Positions 32,680 to 45,415 are shown, counted from the stretch's first letter. The stretch is DNA of 64,000 nt from Microcebus murinus (GCF_040939455.1 NC_134106.1:36602001-36666000); one strand, 5' to 3'. Notes: generated by a model not told the origin, from the letters alone. Numbers and translations are program-made.

Positions 32680-33110
32680 AGTAGCAGCAGATTTTTTTCT
32701 TTGAAAGAGCTGCTTTGATCGTGATCTGCTCTAGCCAGGGACAAAGCACCTGAAGGACATTGTAAATGTGGGAGGAACACGATACAACGCAATCTAAAAC
32801 TTAGTTTTAGTCAATGGCTTAAAATCATGCAGTCTATCCCTTCTGAGCAGGCTGCAAAAATAATGGGTAATTGCTCAAGGAAACCAATAAATAGAGCTGC
32901 TTCTGGGTGAAAAATCAGGGAAACACTGTAATATTTTCAAAGCTTCCCCTGGCTGTGTTCTATCTTACCAGACGTCCCTTGGGCTGCCTGGCTTTTGGAA
33001 GAGGGGGAGATCGTCATCGTTGTTCAGGAGGGAGGGAAAGCCATTTGTTCAATATCAGAAATTTAGAAAGTGTTTCATTTTCTGAGCTCCCAGTTACAAC
33101 ATATTAAGTT
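32680..33110. promoter_or_regulatory. Possible conserved non-coding block
   Basis: Unique block with GCTTTGATCGTGATCTGC, CACGATACAACGCAATC, ATAATGGGTAATTGCTCAAG (TAATTG core near 32,868) and CCAATAAATAGAGC. Not a recognised repeat; retains CpGs. Possible enhancer; not testable here. Confidence 0.3.
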
Positions 33111-33349
33111 CTCTGAAAAATTCTCTTCCTGATTTTCTGTGATTTTTTTCAAAGCAGCATAAAGCTCCAGTGGAAGGCAAAGACATTTCCTTGTCTGCAT
33201 TACTGCCACCATGAAATAGATTGGAAAAAAATTATATCATTTAATATCAACCAGTAGCATCCTAGTCCACGGAGGGGTGTCTCCTAAAGCCATCAAGATA
33301 GTGTCAGGGTATTAATCATTTCTGGAACAGTGAGAGCCCCAACACCAGT

Positions 33350-33650
33350 CCGCACCCACAAAGGCTGCAATCCCAGGGCCAGCTGCAGCCGCCTGTGACA
33401 ATCTCGAAGCTCTGTGACCGCGAGCACGTGCCGGCTGGCTCCTGCTATTTGGCTAAAGGGCTGCTGCCAGGCACCGCAGCTGAGTGGGCCCCGACTCCCC
33501 AAAGCTGGAGACTCACAAAGCCCTGGTCATTGCTAACTGTCGAGAGGGCTGGAAATGGCCAGAGTGAGCTGGACATGTGGGATTGCTGCAAACACCCCCA
33601 CATGCCAGACTAAGTGTGCATAATCAAATATTGCTTTTGTGGATACTCAC
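33350..33650. promoter_or_regulatory. Possible conserved block with E-boxes
   Basis: GC-richer unique DNA with CAGCTG (33,381-33,386 region), CACGTG within GAGCACGTGCCGG (about 33,423-33,431), CTATTTGGCTAAAG and an AT-rich end GTGCATAATCAAATATTGC. Many CpGs remain. Inferred only. Confidence 0.3.
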
Positions 33651-33674
33651 TTAATGCAGGCTGGCCCCATGTGA

Positions 33675-33845
33675 AGCTGTAAGGCACCGTGGTTAAGAGC
33701 ACAGCTATAGAATAAGAGTGGTTTCAATGGTCAGCTGCCAGTTACTTAACTTCTCTAAGCCTGTTTTCTCATCAATAAAATAAGGATAATAATAGTGTTC
33801 ACCTCAGAGGGTCTTATAGCAGTTAAATGAAGCCCTGAAGCCCCA
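33675..33845 (+). repeat. MIR SINE
   Basis: CACCGTGGTTAAGAGCACAG, GCTGCCAGTTACTTAACTTC, TCTAAGCCTGTTTTCTCATC and AAATAAGGATAATAATAGTG follow MIR in order. Confidence 0.8.
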
Positions 33846-35050
33846 AATCAGAAGTGATCCAAATAGGGGAGCATCTGATGGGGGTGCTTCACTCCCCTGG
33901 GGAAAACCTTCAGCATGGCACTCTCCCTGCCTCATGCAGCCCCAGGGATGATTCTGGAAGAACACTTCCGATTCCTCCAGAGCTTGACCATGGCTCCCTG
34001 GGCCAGTGCCCTCTTGCCTGCCTGCAGCTCAGTGTGTGGCCAGCGTTCAGGGCCCAGTGGTGTAGGGCGAGAGATTTTTCTTTCTAGTGCCAATCGACCA
34101 GACTTTAGACTCCGGCGGCACCTAGGAGTTATTTGCCAACATGCCTGAAGCCTTTCTCACCCTTTGTGCTCATTGAACCCCTACGTCCTACACTGTACAG
34201 GGTAGGTGTTACCGGCCCCATTGTACATGGGAGGAGATTAGGGTTATGGGATGTAAGGTGACACCAACTAGTTAGGGTTGTGCAATCTCTCAGCCTCTTG
34301 CCCCGAGGTTTTTCCACCACCTGGACCAAGATACACAACCAGGGCACAGGCACCTCTGGCAGTCTGGGCTGGGGTGGTAAAACGAGTTCACATATAGCTC
34401 CTACCACCAAGCAGTTCACAATCCACTGGGTGAAATAGAACACAAATATGTTGAAGGATAACTGATCAATTATTACTCAGCAAATAATATTAGGGCCTCA
34501 GAGGAATGGTGTGTCGCTGGGCGTACTGCATGGTGCCACTAGTCTGTCCTCAGGAGCTTTCCATCTAAATTATCCAAGGAAGGCATCACAGGCAAGCACT
34601 GGCAGAGGATCAGACAGTCATTGGCACGACAGGGAGCTTGCGTGGGGGCCAGGACTGGGAGACAGTGCAGTTTGAACTGGGCTTGGGAGAGCAGCTCAGT
34701 GGAGAGAAACCTCCAGGGGTTCCTGGCTGGGAGGACACTATGGGTGTGGTCCCTTTCAGCAGCCAGTGAGCTGAGGGCCACCTTCCAGGACTAGAAGGAG
34801 ACTGAGAATAGGAAGTGGTTGATGAGTAAGGAAAGGTAGTTGCGGCCGGCCTGTGGAGGTAACCGAGAGGGGCCTTGATGTCTGCCAACACGGGGTGCAG
34901 TAGGAGGAGTGCTGGGAAGGTGATGGCTTCAGGGAGTCCAGGTGTCAGGTGACAACAACGGCAGGAGTGGATGAGGACCTGGCCAACTGCCTTGGTACTG
35001 CCGACGTGAAGGACAGGTGAGCTTACACTTGGTGATGAAGAGAATGACTT
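33846..35050. other. Unique DNA with faint ancient repeat traces
   Basis: 34,165-34,300 may be a minus-strand MIR remnant (GGCCCCATTGTACATGGGAG then GACACCAACTAGTTAGGGT). The rest, including 34,540-35,030, shows no named family and no gene. Confidence 0.35.
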
Positions 35051-35054
35051 TGAA

Positions 35055-35275
35055 AAAATAAAAAGAGCAAGACTTTGGAGTCCAATAGACCAGAGTGGTG
35101 ACCCCAGGTGTGACCCTGGGCAACTTACTTTACCTCTCTGAACCAGGTGTATGTGCCTGCCTGGCAGGGCTGCTGTGAAGTTTCTGTGGATACCGCATGT
35201 AAGGTGCTTAGGACAGTGTCTGGCGTGTAGGAGCTATTACGGACTCTCACCAGTACCGCTGCTATTGTTATTATT
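35055..35275 (+). repeat. MIR SINE
   Basis: AAGACTTTGGAGTCCAATAG, CAGGTGTGACCCTGGGCAAC, TTACTTTACCTCTCTGAACC and GTGCTTAGGACAGTGTCTGG follow MIR in order. Confidence 0.8.
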
Positions 35276-35760
35276 TTTATTCACATAGGGAGAGGGAAGG
35301 GTTAATGACATGAAACCAAGAGTCTATGAGCCTGAGAAATAGGAGATGTGTAGGCAGGATGCTGGGTGGGGACAGAGATGGACAGTCTCAGCGTGCCTGT
35401 GGGGAGGCATGCTGGGGTTGGATGTTCCACAGGCCAGAGCCCTTGGGGACATCTCTGCAGAGCAGAAGCCCTTCCCTGGTCCCAAGCCCTCCTTTCTCCT
35501 CTCTGGCATCCCACCTGCCTCCAGCTTCTAGAAGTCAGGTTCCATTCCCAGGAGGATGAACATGTGGCTTCTTGGGGAAATCTAATTCTGCATGGAAAGG
35601 CATCACCCTTTCTTACTCTTTCTCCCACCCGAGGCTGCCAGCGGGGGTGGGCAGTGAGGGGGGGGTCTATGGAACCTGGAAACTCAGGGCCAAGGCAGCC
35701 CCTCGCTTGGTAGCGCTGAGCTCAGAGGCAGCTGGAGCGCCAGGCCGAGGGCTTTCCCTG
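35276..35760. other. GC-rich unique DNA
   Basis: Open frames in several overlapping registers on both strands, as expected of GC-rich non-coding DNA. No protein family recognised. Confidence 0.35.
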
Positions 35761-36320
35761 TGAGAATCAGTTTCAAATATGAGGTTGATTTTATTTTCCC
35801 CCGTTGCAATTAACTGAGAAAAATATTTCAAAGCTGTATAATTAAAGGCCGGCATTTTATTAGGGTTTAAAATAGTCGCTATGAAATTTGCTCCTGCCAT
35901 TGGTAATTACAACGTACATCTTAATATCCCCCTGCTTGCCAGCCCCGAGATAACAGCGTGTGTGCGCTGCATTTGGCTCCGCAGAGAAGGTAAAATCCTT
36001 ATCTTATCTCCATCTGCACACAACAACCAGCCTCTCTTCCAATTCAACCCTAATCTTCTTAGTAAATAATACTGATATTTTTCACCATAACAAAATGGAG
36101 CTGGTGCCAGATTCTCACTGATAACACCTCTCGTTTACACACCATTCTCTGTCAAAATCGGCCCGATTTTTCTTAATCTCTTTAACTTATCAAAAAAATA
36201 CTTTTTATATTCGGCCATAGTAAGTTCTTTTCTACCAAATAATAATATTATAAATAAATCCCTTTGCCTACAGCTGACTCATTGAAAAGATACTCGGCCT
36301 CCTCATTTTCTTCATGAATG
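35761..36320. promoter_or_regulatory. Strong enhancer-like AT-rich block
   Basis: The best candidate conserved element in the window. Unique, AT-rich, with homeodomain cores CAATTAA (35,807-35,813), TAATTA (35,839-35,844 and 35,904-35,909), an ATTGG/CCAAT core next to the last, AGATAA (35,948-35,953) and two GATA sites in tandem read as TTATCTTATCT (35,999-36,009). CpGs are kept within otherwise AT-rich DNA (TAGTCGCTATG, CAACGTACATC, AAAATCGGCCCG, TATTCGGCC). This is how deeply conserved developmental enhancers usually look. Conservation itself is not visible from one genome. Confidence 0.45.
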
Positions 36321-37640
36321 GAAATTGCTCTGCTCTTCAATTTTCCTCCAAGTTTGGGGCCTACACCGAGGGAATTGTTCCCAGGTAGGCCCTGAGCCAT
36401 CTTTGTATCTCGAAGGGGGTCAGCTTGGTCCAGGACACGCACGTTTGCTCTTTATTTTCATTGTCCTGGCCGTAGTGGGCTTCCTCCACCCCCACCTACA
36501 GCCACCCCCTATTCACGCTGCCCAGGGAAAATGCAGAGATTTCAGGCGAATCCTGGCAGGCTCTTCCGTGGCCTGTAGACACCCCCACACTGGGACAGGC
36601 TTTTGCTCAGAGCCTCATCTTGGCAGAACTGGGACCAACCGCTTTCTCCTGCTGCCTTCCAATGTGAGTTGTAGAATTGTCACACAACCAAGGGCAGGGA
36701 AAACTGAGAGGTGCTCATCACACAGCAGGTATTTATTTTACCAGGCTTAGCCAGGTAGGGATTCCAGAGATGGAAGCACAGTTGTGGCCGGCCAGGAGCA
36801 CATCACGTAGGCAGTAGGTTCTCTCCAGGCATGAAGGAAACTTCCGATGTAGGAGGATTGACGTTTCAGGAATTTAAGATGTTATAGGAAAAATGGGATT
36901 GGGGCAAGGAGGTTGAGGACGGCCCCTTGGAAGCCTTTTGAATATTTGTGTAATCACTAAGAAAAAGCAAAGAGAGGAAGACAGTAACGAAGACGCTATC
37001 AATAACATTTTACCCAATTCAAACTAATAATAATCAGCACTGTACTGGGATATTCCAATTTCCATTTCCAATTTCCTTGTTCACTAGCAGCTTTCTATGA
37101 TTTCCCTCTCTCCTGCAGTTCCCATAATATGCTTGTAAATGTGCTTTATTTTGTTGCAGATAATGCACAACTAGGAGAGGTTTTATTTTCTCTGTCTGTC
37201 CTTCCAAATGTCCAGTGCTTCCCATTCTATGATGCCCCAGTCATTGGCAGCTGCTCTTACCTCCAGGGCCTGACTCCCCTGAGGCAGGAGTTCTCCCTCC
37301 TCCCCCAAGGCCCCAGTGAATCCAGATGCTTGAGACAGCAAAGGCTGGGGGTGCCCTGTGTTTAGGATTTCTCAACCTCACTTGACCGCTAAATACCCAG
37401 GACTGTCGGATGTGATTGTGGACCCTGTTCATAGTGGTGTCTGGCCAAAGAACATGGCACCCACTCCTCTGACCCGTGTGCCGCCTGCCCTCCCCATAAA
37501 AGCCAGGGGAGTGTGATTGTACAGCTGGGTTTGTTCCCCTTATCTTCCTTTACTTTTCCCCAGGTGCCATTAAAAATACTTCCATTCTTTACTCATCCAT
37601 CTGCCTTACATGCCTTTTTTATTCCTAGTACTCAGTTGCC
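36321..37640. other. Unique-looking DNA
   Basis: No named repeat. A 141-codon plus-strand frame (36,325-36,750) has no recognisable domain and is treated as chance. Confidence 0.35.
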
Positions 37641-37644
37641 TCAT

Positions 37645-37905
37645 CATCTAGGAGGCAGGAGGGTGTAGTTGTTAAGAATCAGAATCAGGCAAACCTGGAT
37701 TTTAGTCCAAGTTATGCCACTTGTCTGCTGTGTGACTTTGGTCAAGTTATTTAACCTCTCTGGGTCTCAGTTCCTTTATCTGTAAAATGGGCATAATAAT
37801 AAGACCTATCTCATAGGACCGAAATAACATATTTTATGAGTTCATTTAATAATCTATGTACCTAAATCATAGTAAAGACTCAATAACTGATAGCTATGGC
37901 TAATA
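37645..37905 (+). repeat. MIR SINE, near full length
   Basis: GGTGTAGTTGTTAAGAATCA, CTGCTGTGTGACTTTGGTCA, AGTTATTTAACCTCTCTGGG, CTGTAAAATGGGCATAATAA and ATAGTAAAGACTCAATAACT follow the consensus over its full length. Confidence 0.9.
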
Positions 37906-38495
37906 AAAATATTCCTTAGAATTCAAAGAAAAGAGATGTCAGTGTGAATGTCCTGGGCTGGGACTCTACCCAGAGTCAAAGAGTATCTGTGAGAGCTGAT
38001 CACAGAAGAGCAGGCACGTTCTTTAAAGAGGACTCTGGGCGTTTTGGTTTGAGGACATCTTCAGAAACTCCCACTGACCTCTTGGGGATAGCAGGAAGAG
38101 CACAGACAGTTCAATAAACAAACTTGTACCTTGGCTAGTAGTAATAAAGACAAAAAAGTGCAAAATTTGTCTGTTAAAATGAAGTTCCCAATCATGCCAA
38201 GAAGTCAGTTTAACTCAGAGCTCATCTATGAGGCTCTCTGAGATCTTGGGGCTGCTGTTGACATGAGTCTCTCAAGCAATTTTTGTGCAAAAGCAACTAA
38301 ATAAAGATGGGTCCCAGTGCCGGACCTGCCCCATTCCCCATCTTCATGGGACACTCGTCCTTCAGTCCAGCCACACTGGTGGCTCCGCTTCTGAATCCCT
38401 CTCCAACTACTCCTCTACGAGTCTCTCCTCCTCCTCCTCACACCCACAAGATTTAAGCAGGAGGTAATCCAGGGCGGCAGGCCCTCACTAGCAGT
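37906..38495. other. Unique-looking DNA
   Basis: No gene or named repeat recognised. Confidence 0.35.
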
Positions 38496-38499
38496 CCTG

Positions 38500-38710
38500 T
38501 TTGGACATGTAATAAGTGCTTCCTCTCTACCAGGCACTATTCTAGAGTCTTCAAATAGGCTAGCTAGACTCTTCACCTCATTTAATCATCCAACAACCTG
38601 ATAGGTAGGTACTGTTATTATCCCATTTTACAGATAAGGAAACTGAGACTCAGGAAGATGAAGTAATTTGCCCAGGGTTATGGGGCTAGTAATTGGTGGA
38701 GTCAAATTGA
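38500..38710 (-). repeat. MIR SINE, minus strand
   Basis: TACCAGGCACTATTCTAGAG, CCTCATTTAATCATCCAACA, GGTACTGTTATTATCCCATT and CAGATAAGGAAACTGAGACT are the reverse complement of MIR in order. Confidence 0.9.
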
Positions 38711-39019
38711 CAGGCAGGTTCAAAACCAGTTTATTAAATCAAAGCCTACATGGGAGGGGTAAAAAATTAAAACAGAAAAACCTAGTTAAAGAGATAACAT
38801 TACATACATTCAAGATGACACTTGACCAGAATGCTACACTTGCTTAATTAAATTTTCAAGGGAAAAGTCCTCATGTCACCCAGGCCTTGAGAAAGTCCCA
38901 CAAGGAAGGTCTTAGCAATAGTGTGGAAACCCTTAGGGGCTCCGTCTGTCCTCCTCACGGCAGCCCCTGCTGCGTGCTGCTGCCAGGCTCCCAAACAGCA
39001 CTTTCCATTTTGTCCCTCC
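38711..39019. other. Unique-looking DNA
   Basis: No gene or named repeat recognised. Confidence 0.3.
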
Positions 39020-39385
39020 CTTGTTTAGAAGCCCACATGGTTCCTTGACTGTCCCTCCAAGACCTCACCCCTCAGCCAGGCTCAGCGCCGTTCCACCCAA
39101 CATCTTGCTCCTCCCCACTTCCTGCCAGCATCCCTGCCCCGCCGCCCTCACCATGCCCCCAGCGGTCACCAAGCGTGTCCCCTCCACCTTGACTCTACTG
39201 TATGCTGGTCCTCTTTGGAGATCTCCCCCATCTTTGAAGGCTGTGGCTTCATGTCTCAGGGACTAGACAAAAGTCAGAGGACCTTCTCCAACCCACCCTG
39301 ACCGCAGCTCACTGCTATGTTGTCATTTCACTGGGAGTGTGTGTCCTGCTTTTGTTCCAGCAGGAGTCTGAGCCCCTTAACGCAT
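39020..39385 (+). repeat. Possible L2 LINE remnant
   Basis: A C-rich stretch with short words typical of the L2 3' half (TGACTGTCCCTCCAAGACC, TTCTCCAACCCACCCTGACC). Weak; boundaries uncertain. Confidence 0.3.
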
Positions 39386-39389
39386 AGAT

Positions 39390-39490
39390 GACACTACAGA
39401 ATCATAGACCGCTAGGCCTAGAAGTCTGATGACACATCATCTCACCCAACACCTCACTTTATAGACGAGGAAACAGAAGTCTGCAGAGGG
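39390..39490 (+). repeat. Ancient repeat fragment, family unassigned
   Basis: ACAGAATCATAGACCGCTAG, CATCATCTCACCCAACACCT and TTATAGACGAGGAAACAGAA match a common old mammalian repeat of the type 'acagaatcttagagctggaag ... gatgaggaaactg'. Confidence 0.5.
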
Positions 39491-39589
39491 GGAATATGTT
39501 TCCTTTTGTAACCTCCACGACTTCCTGCATAGGGTGGGTACTTAGTGAACGCGTGTTAAAGACCAAGGCCACCTGTTTGGATCCAGTAT

Positions 39590-39840
39590 TGCCCCATTTA
39601 CTGTGAAATCTGTGATACGAGCCTTTGGCAAGCACCGGTTTTAATTGACCACTTTAGCAATAAACACAACCACACAGGTATTTCACTTTAAGAAGACTGA
39701 GTATGCCAACTTCCTGAAGCAGGTAAACTGAAATGAATTATTCATTCTGAAAAAGCAGGGCTCCTTTACATAACTACTGCACTGTATTTATAATAAGATT
39801 GGATGTTAACACTTTGAATTTAAACTCAACTTCTCAGCCA
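39590..39840. promoter_or_regulatory. Possible conserved non-coding block
   Basis: TTTTAATTGACC near 39,640, AACCACACAGG (RUNX-like AACCACA), TGAATTATTCATTC (near-palindrome), TTATAATAAGATTGG. Unique and AT-rich. Inferred only. Confidence 0.3.
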
Positions 39841-40875
39841 CATATCAAACGGTTGCGTGTAAGGTCCTCTCGTTCCTCCCTTGCCCTCCAAACGACACGG
39901 ATCCCATCAGGAGCCAGGAGGCCAGAAAATTTGTCTCTGAAACTGAGCTGTATGTCATGAGTCACCACCAAAGCCAGCTGGCTGAATGAATGGGCAGACA
40001 GAGGTGGGTGTGCGGATCCTAAGCTCTGCGGATTCCAGGTAAAACTGTGGAAAGCAGGGAGACAGCTGGGTCGGCCACCAGCTCTCCCGGGCCCAAAGCA
40101 ACATGGCTGCCTCCTCCAGAGAGGCTCAGGCCGCAAATGCTGCCCACCGCCTTCCTTGCCTGTTGCCGTGGGCCATCCTGGACTCTCCTGACGTCCTCTT
40201 CCCTCCATTCTCAGCCTGTCACTCTCTCTCCCCCGCCCCCTCTCCATCTCCCTCCATGGAGGGCATGGGGGTGCGGGGAGGAAATAGCCATGGAACTGTT
40301 TAACACAGATTTTCTGTTACTTGGGAGGCTCTTCAATGTTCATATAAAAAAAGGCCCTGGCCCCTTTAAGAAGTCAGGAGGTAAATGTTGGAAGCTCTTG
40401 CAAGCCTGAGAACAGATAGAACAATTCTGAGAAGATTAATTAGAAGTAAACTGCTGACACAGGGACACTAAGTGCCTCTGTGAATTCCCTGCCCTTCTCA
40501 ATCATCCACTCTAGAAGAAAGCCCATTCTATTGGGCCCAAGTTTCCATAAACAGACCCCTCTGTTGCCCTGAGTTTTGGAGCCACGGAGCAAGACCAGGT
40601 CTGAGCTATTCCACACCAGAGGCCTCCCCACCCTTGCCAGTGACTGGAAATGACCAGGCGTCCTTTAGTATCTGAAACACAGAGAAGTTCTTGGGGGAAA
40701 CTTGCCTCTTCCGGGCAGCCTTCATAGCTCAGCCCTATTTTTCTCCATGAACCTTTCAACATCTCGAATTTAGTTCATTCTTGAGTGTTTTGCATTTTCT
40801 GCCATGTTGTTCCATGATTATTCCCTACTATGTCATGTGGTTTTATTTCTTTACTCAACTAGATCATAAGCTTAA
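39841..40875. other. GC-rich then mixed unique DNA
   Basis: A 137-codon minus-strand frame (39,834-40,247) overlaps long plus-strand frames and has no known domain. 40,300-40,440 has an AT-rich motif-like core (CATATAAAAAAAGG, a possible CArG-type sequence). No gene. Confidence 0.3.
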
Positions 40876-40879
40876 CAAT

Positions 40880-41045
40880 TATAAGTGAGCGTTTATTAAG
40901 TGACTCTTATGGGCCAGGCACTGTGCTTGGCATATATAATATCACTTAGTCCTCAAACAATCCAGAAGGTTAAGTATGATGTTCCCATTTTGCAGATGAG
41001 AAAACTGAGGCTTAGAGAAGGTAAATAACTGTCCTAGCACTACAC
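40880..41045 (-). repeat. MIR SINE, minus strand
   Basis: GGGCCAGGCACTGTGCTTGG, AATATCACTTAGTCCTCAAA, TTTTGCAGATGAGAAAACTG and AGGCTTAGAGAAGGTAAATA are MIR in reverse. Confidence 0.85.
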
Positions 41046-41439
41046 TACACCTTTGTCCCATCGTGTCTGCGGGGGCAAGGTGTGAGCCTTCTTCCTTAGC
41101 CTCCCACCCAGGGCTCTGCACGTCACCGTCACTTGGCAAATGCTACCAACCAGGAGCTGCAGAGTCTCCACCCCACCTCCCCGCAGACTCGGGGGCTCTC
41201 AGCAAGGTCCAGGACAGCTAGGGTTACAGGGCGACAAAGTGGGAGCCCAGACATGCCTGGAAAGTGGTGTCTGCTTACACAGAAGAACTTTCCAAAACGT
41301 GAGGCTGAAAAATGGCTGGAGCTGCCGGAGCCTCCCCATGGCAGCTGCAGCGCCCGCCAGGGAATGCTGGTTAGGGTGCTGGGGACCTCTCCAAGTCAAG
41401 GGCAAAACCTCCTGAGCGCAGCTTTCCCTGCCAAGCATG

Positions 41440-41880
41440 GACCCGCCCTGCATGTGGCAGCCTTAATTGGACCCTCGTTTATTATTGTAATGAGGATCCC
41501 TTTTCTAATGTGTTTTCCTAGCCCTCATGTGGCTGAACTGTTATTTTTCTCACTTGACTTTTTTTGCCTATGAAATGTTTTGGATAAATATGCAGCTGAA
41601 ATGGCTTGTTACTGACTGTGTACATTTTCGGTTGAATGAAAAGTAAAGAAATACAGCATTTCGCATATAAAATATTCTGTTAATGTTATATAATTTGGCT
41701 GGGGAGTATCATTTTGCTTTTATGAAAGGGTTTGGTGAAACCCTCAGGAATAGCAGATGGCTAACACGTAGTAATTATCGGTTACTAAATATCACTTATA
41801 TCATACTGATCTATTCATACAAGTATAACCACATTCAATATATATTTTTTAAAAAGACAATATGTAATGTGAGTGCTTGA
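41440..41880. promoter_or_regulatory. Possible conserved non-coding block
   Basis: CCTTAATTGG (41,461-41,470), TTTATTATTGTAATGAGG (SOX-like ATTGT with a TAATGA core), TATGCAGCTGAAATGG, CATTTCGCATATAAAATATT and TAATTATCGGTTACTAAAT. Unique and AT-rich. Inferred enhancer. Confidence 0.35.
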
Positions 41881-42640
41881 AACAATGGCAGGACTTAAGT
41901 AAAACAGAGGAACGTGACTAAGGTGTAAGTGATTTTAGGAGCCTTGTTTCAACGCTGAGTCCTCCCTCCCCGTCCCACGGTGCCGTCTGTTCTGGGCTTT
42001 CACAGGGAGCTGGGCCCTGCTTGCTGGAGAACAGCTGGGCAGGGCGGGACTATAGGAGGGAAGTGGTGTGGAGGTCAGCGCTGGAGCAGATGTTTTGAAT
42101 TCCCTGCTTGGAAGCCGATGCTCAGGGCCAGCCGCGACTGCCGTTCTCGCATCGTTTCTATCTGGCTGCGAGTCAGCGGTGTGTGTCGTCTGCTCGATGC
42201 GTGGTCCACAGCTGATTCGCACTCCCCACACAGCCCCCCTTGAAGTTCTCAGACCTTCCAGTCCTGCTGTGGTTCCCTGTCACTCTGTCCCAGGAAATGA
42301 AGACCCAGTCCAGGCTGCTCGAGCTACTGCCATGTTGGGACAACCCAACTGCTCCAAATGTTAAGTGGCTAACCACCTGTTGCTGCCTCCCTGTCACAGA
42401 GAAGGCACTTCAAAGCCACATCTGAGTAGTTTCAGGTTGACTAAACTGACCGGGGGTGGCAAATAGAGTTTGACTCTTGGACCAATTCTGATCAATCAAT
42501 CCGGAAGGACTTCTTGGAGCACTCTTCTTGAGTAATCTGAAGACGAGTCCTGTTCTGAGAAAAGGGGTGCTGTCTTGGATCTCAGCCCAGTTGTCACCTC
42601 CCCAGGAAAGCCTGTCCTGCCTTGTCAGCAACACAGCGTG
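41881..42640. other. Unique-looking GC-richer DNA
   Basis: No gene or named repeat recognised; several chance frames. Confidence 0.35.
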
Positions 42641-42644
42641 GGGC

Positions 42645-42830
42645 TAGAGAGCACAGACTCTGGGGCCCACCAGCAGTGCTTGAATTCCAACCCTGCGACT
42701 CACCAGCTTTCTGGCTTTGAGCGAATCGTTGAACTTCTTTGTGCTACATTTTCCTCATCTGTAAAATGGGACTAGTAATAGTACTCACCCCACAGGATGA
42801 CTGTCAATATTGAACAAGTTGAGACATTGA
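42645..42830 (+). repeat. MIR SINE
   Basis: GAGAGCACAGACTCTGGGGC, GTTGAACTTCTTTGTGCTAC, TTTCCTCATCTGTAAAATGG and AGTAATAGTACTCACCCCAC follow MIR. Confidence 0.85.
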
Positions 42831-42884
42831 TGTCACCTACAACAGCCAGACACAGAGATATGCCCTCCTTAAGGTTTGGCTAGC

Positions 42885-43070
42885 TAGTACTATTTCCAGG
42901 CTAGCTCAGATGCCACTATGGTCCTGTTGGCAGAGTTCTCTCCCCTTAATTGTACTAATCCAGTGGTATTTTTACATTTGTAGTGTGGGTATTTGGTTGC
43001 TTCTACTCACCATCGTATGCCCAGTGCCTGGTGCCCAGTGGTGTCCAGTGAGTGTGAGTTGAGTGAGCGG
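42885..43070 (+). repeat. L2 LINE 3' end fragment
   Basis: Ends with TATGCCCAGTGCCTGGTGCC and AGTGGTGTCCAGTGAG, in the position where L2 has 'cccagcgcctagcacagtgcctggcacatag'. Diverged. Confidence 0.5.
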
Positions 43071-43489
43071 ATGGCCTCCTGGGCTGGTTGACTCATCCTG
43101 CATGGGAGAAAGAACCGGAGGCTCTGGGGCACCCTCAGCTCTTCTCCAGATTGTTTCCCGCTCTCACTTCAGGTTGTGCCAACATTGCTGCAAGAGAAAG
43201 ACTGTAGGGCAAGAGATGGGGTGGGGAGGTGGAGGAGGAGGAACGATCTTGAGAAGTGAGTGGAAAAAACCAGGGACAGAGAGGAAGGGAAGGAGGAAAA
43301 GAGGGAGACCACCTTTTATACTGTGGAAAATAAGAAGGATGAGAAAATTAAACGCAAACACTGAAGGCAGGTGAACCTGCTGATAGAGGTGGCGTGTCAG
43401 CCCAGAGAACAGGCAGCCAAAGCCTCAAGCTAAGAATCACCTTGACCTTGGGACAGGTTCTCTGTGGAGGGACCTGCTTAGAACTAAGG

Positions 43490-43990
<501 letters not shown>

Positions 43991-45415
43991 TATTGGAAAA
44001 TGCTGGGGTGGCAGGAGGACCTTTAATCCTCCTTGCTTTACTGATTTAACACTTGGTAGCAGCTCTGGGGTACTAAGCTTGCAGCATCAGAGGTTATGTC
44101 ACTGCAGCACCCTTTTACGGAGGATCCCTCTGTTTCAAGTTCTATGACAGACCCTGAGGATACAGAGAAGGCACCAGAGGCTACTGTGAGCCCTTGGTAG
44201 GTCCTGAAGCTCATTCCTAGCATCAACCTCCCTGGGGATGTTGGGCCTTCTCACTCTCAGGGCAAGTCTCCAAAGTGGGAGACTATGGTCAGAGGCTGGG
44301 AACTGACTGTCAGAAAGAGGGAAGCCAAGAAGCAGGGCAGAAACAGGCTCACAGTGAGAACACCCAGATTCTGACCTCTGCTCCTGCACAGTGAGACCAT
44401 GAGGCCTTGAGAAGAATCTGCTGACCTCTTTGAGCCCCTGTTTTGCACTTTTTTTAAAGTGGAGGAAGTAATGCCTGCTGTCACCTATTTCATAGGATCA
44501 CAAGAAGGATTTTGCAAATAGCAAACTCCACTCAAATAAAAGATTTTTATTACAATAATTATTCTCAAAAAGATGATAAAATTTCAAACCCTTTTGGAGA
44601 GCTTTTTTTGGGAAGAAGGTGTATAAAGGCCCTGATTGGTATGGAAAACAACGAGAAGGGGGCTCAGGTCGGTGGAGGGGCTAAACTCTCAAGAGAGACG
44701 TGCTCAGGGCACAGGGGGTGGCCGGATGGTCTGTAAATGGTGAGACTAGATTGAACCTTTGCCCCTCTCTGAACTTCCTCCTTTAGGGACTGGACAGGAA
44801 GACAAGATCCTGAAATACCGTAAGAATGGTGTTTCTCATTCCTCTCCAGTCCAAACAAGGAAGCCGGGAAATCTTGCAAGGGCATGCTTTAGTTCAAAGG
44901 CCTCAAGTCCAAAGAGCAGAGTAAGTTCAACTGGAGGCAGGAACCAAGGCCCAGAATGTGTGCGTGGTCTAGCTCGAGGCCTCCAGGTCTCCCCAGACAT
45001 CTTTGCTTCTGAGAAGGCTGTGACAGCATCTCACCTGTTGAATATGGACCACTAATATTTTGGTCAACTCAGGTGTCAAATCAAATTAGAAAGTAGTGGC
45101 TGGCCAGCAAATGACTTGTTTCAATATAAAGTTATATGAATAATTGGAAAAAACATATTCATTTGTTCATTCAACAACTGTCTATTAATATTAATAAATG
45201 TTCCATACTATAGAATTTTAGAGGCTAATGATTGAATGGCTATTAATGAGAATGCTGGGCTTCTCTGAGTCTATACTCATGTGGCCACATGAAATTTTTC
45301 TTAAAATGTGAAACCACAGACCTAGAGAAACTGTTTGGCTACATTAAATTTATTCCATTTTCAAACCACTTTTCAGAAAGGCAATAATATTTATAATTCA
45401 GCATCACAAAGGGCT
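43991..45415. other. Unique-looking DNA
   Basis: About 1.4 kb with no gene or named repeat recognised. Confidence 0.35.

Noticed and set aside
36325..36750. 141-codon plus-strand frame
   Set aside because: No known domain and a composition that looks like translated non-coding DNA.
39834..40247. 137-codon minus-strand frame
   Set aside because: Overlaps long plus-strand frames in GC-rich DNA; no family match recognised.
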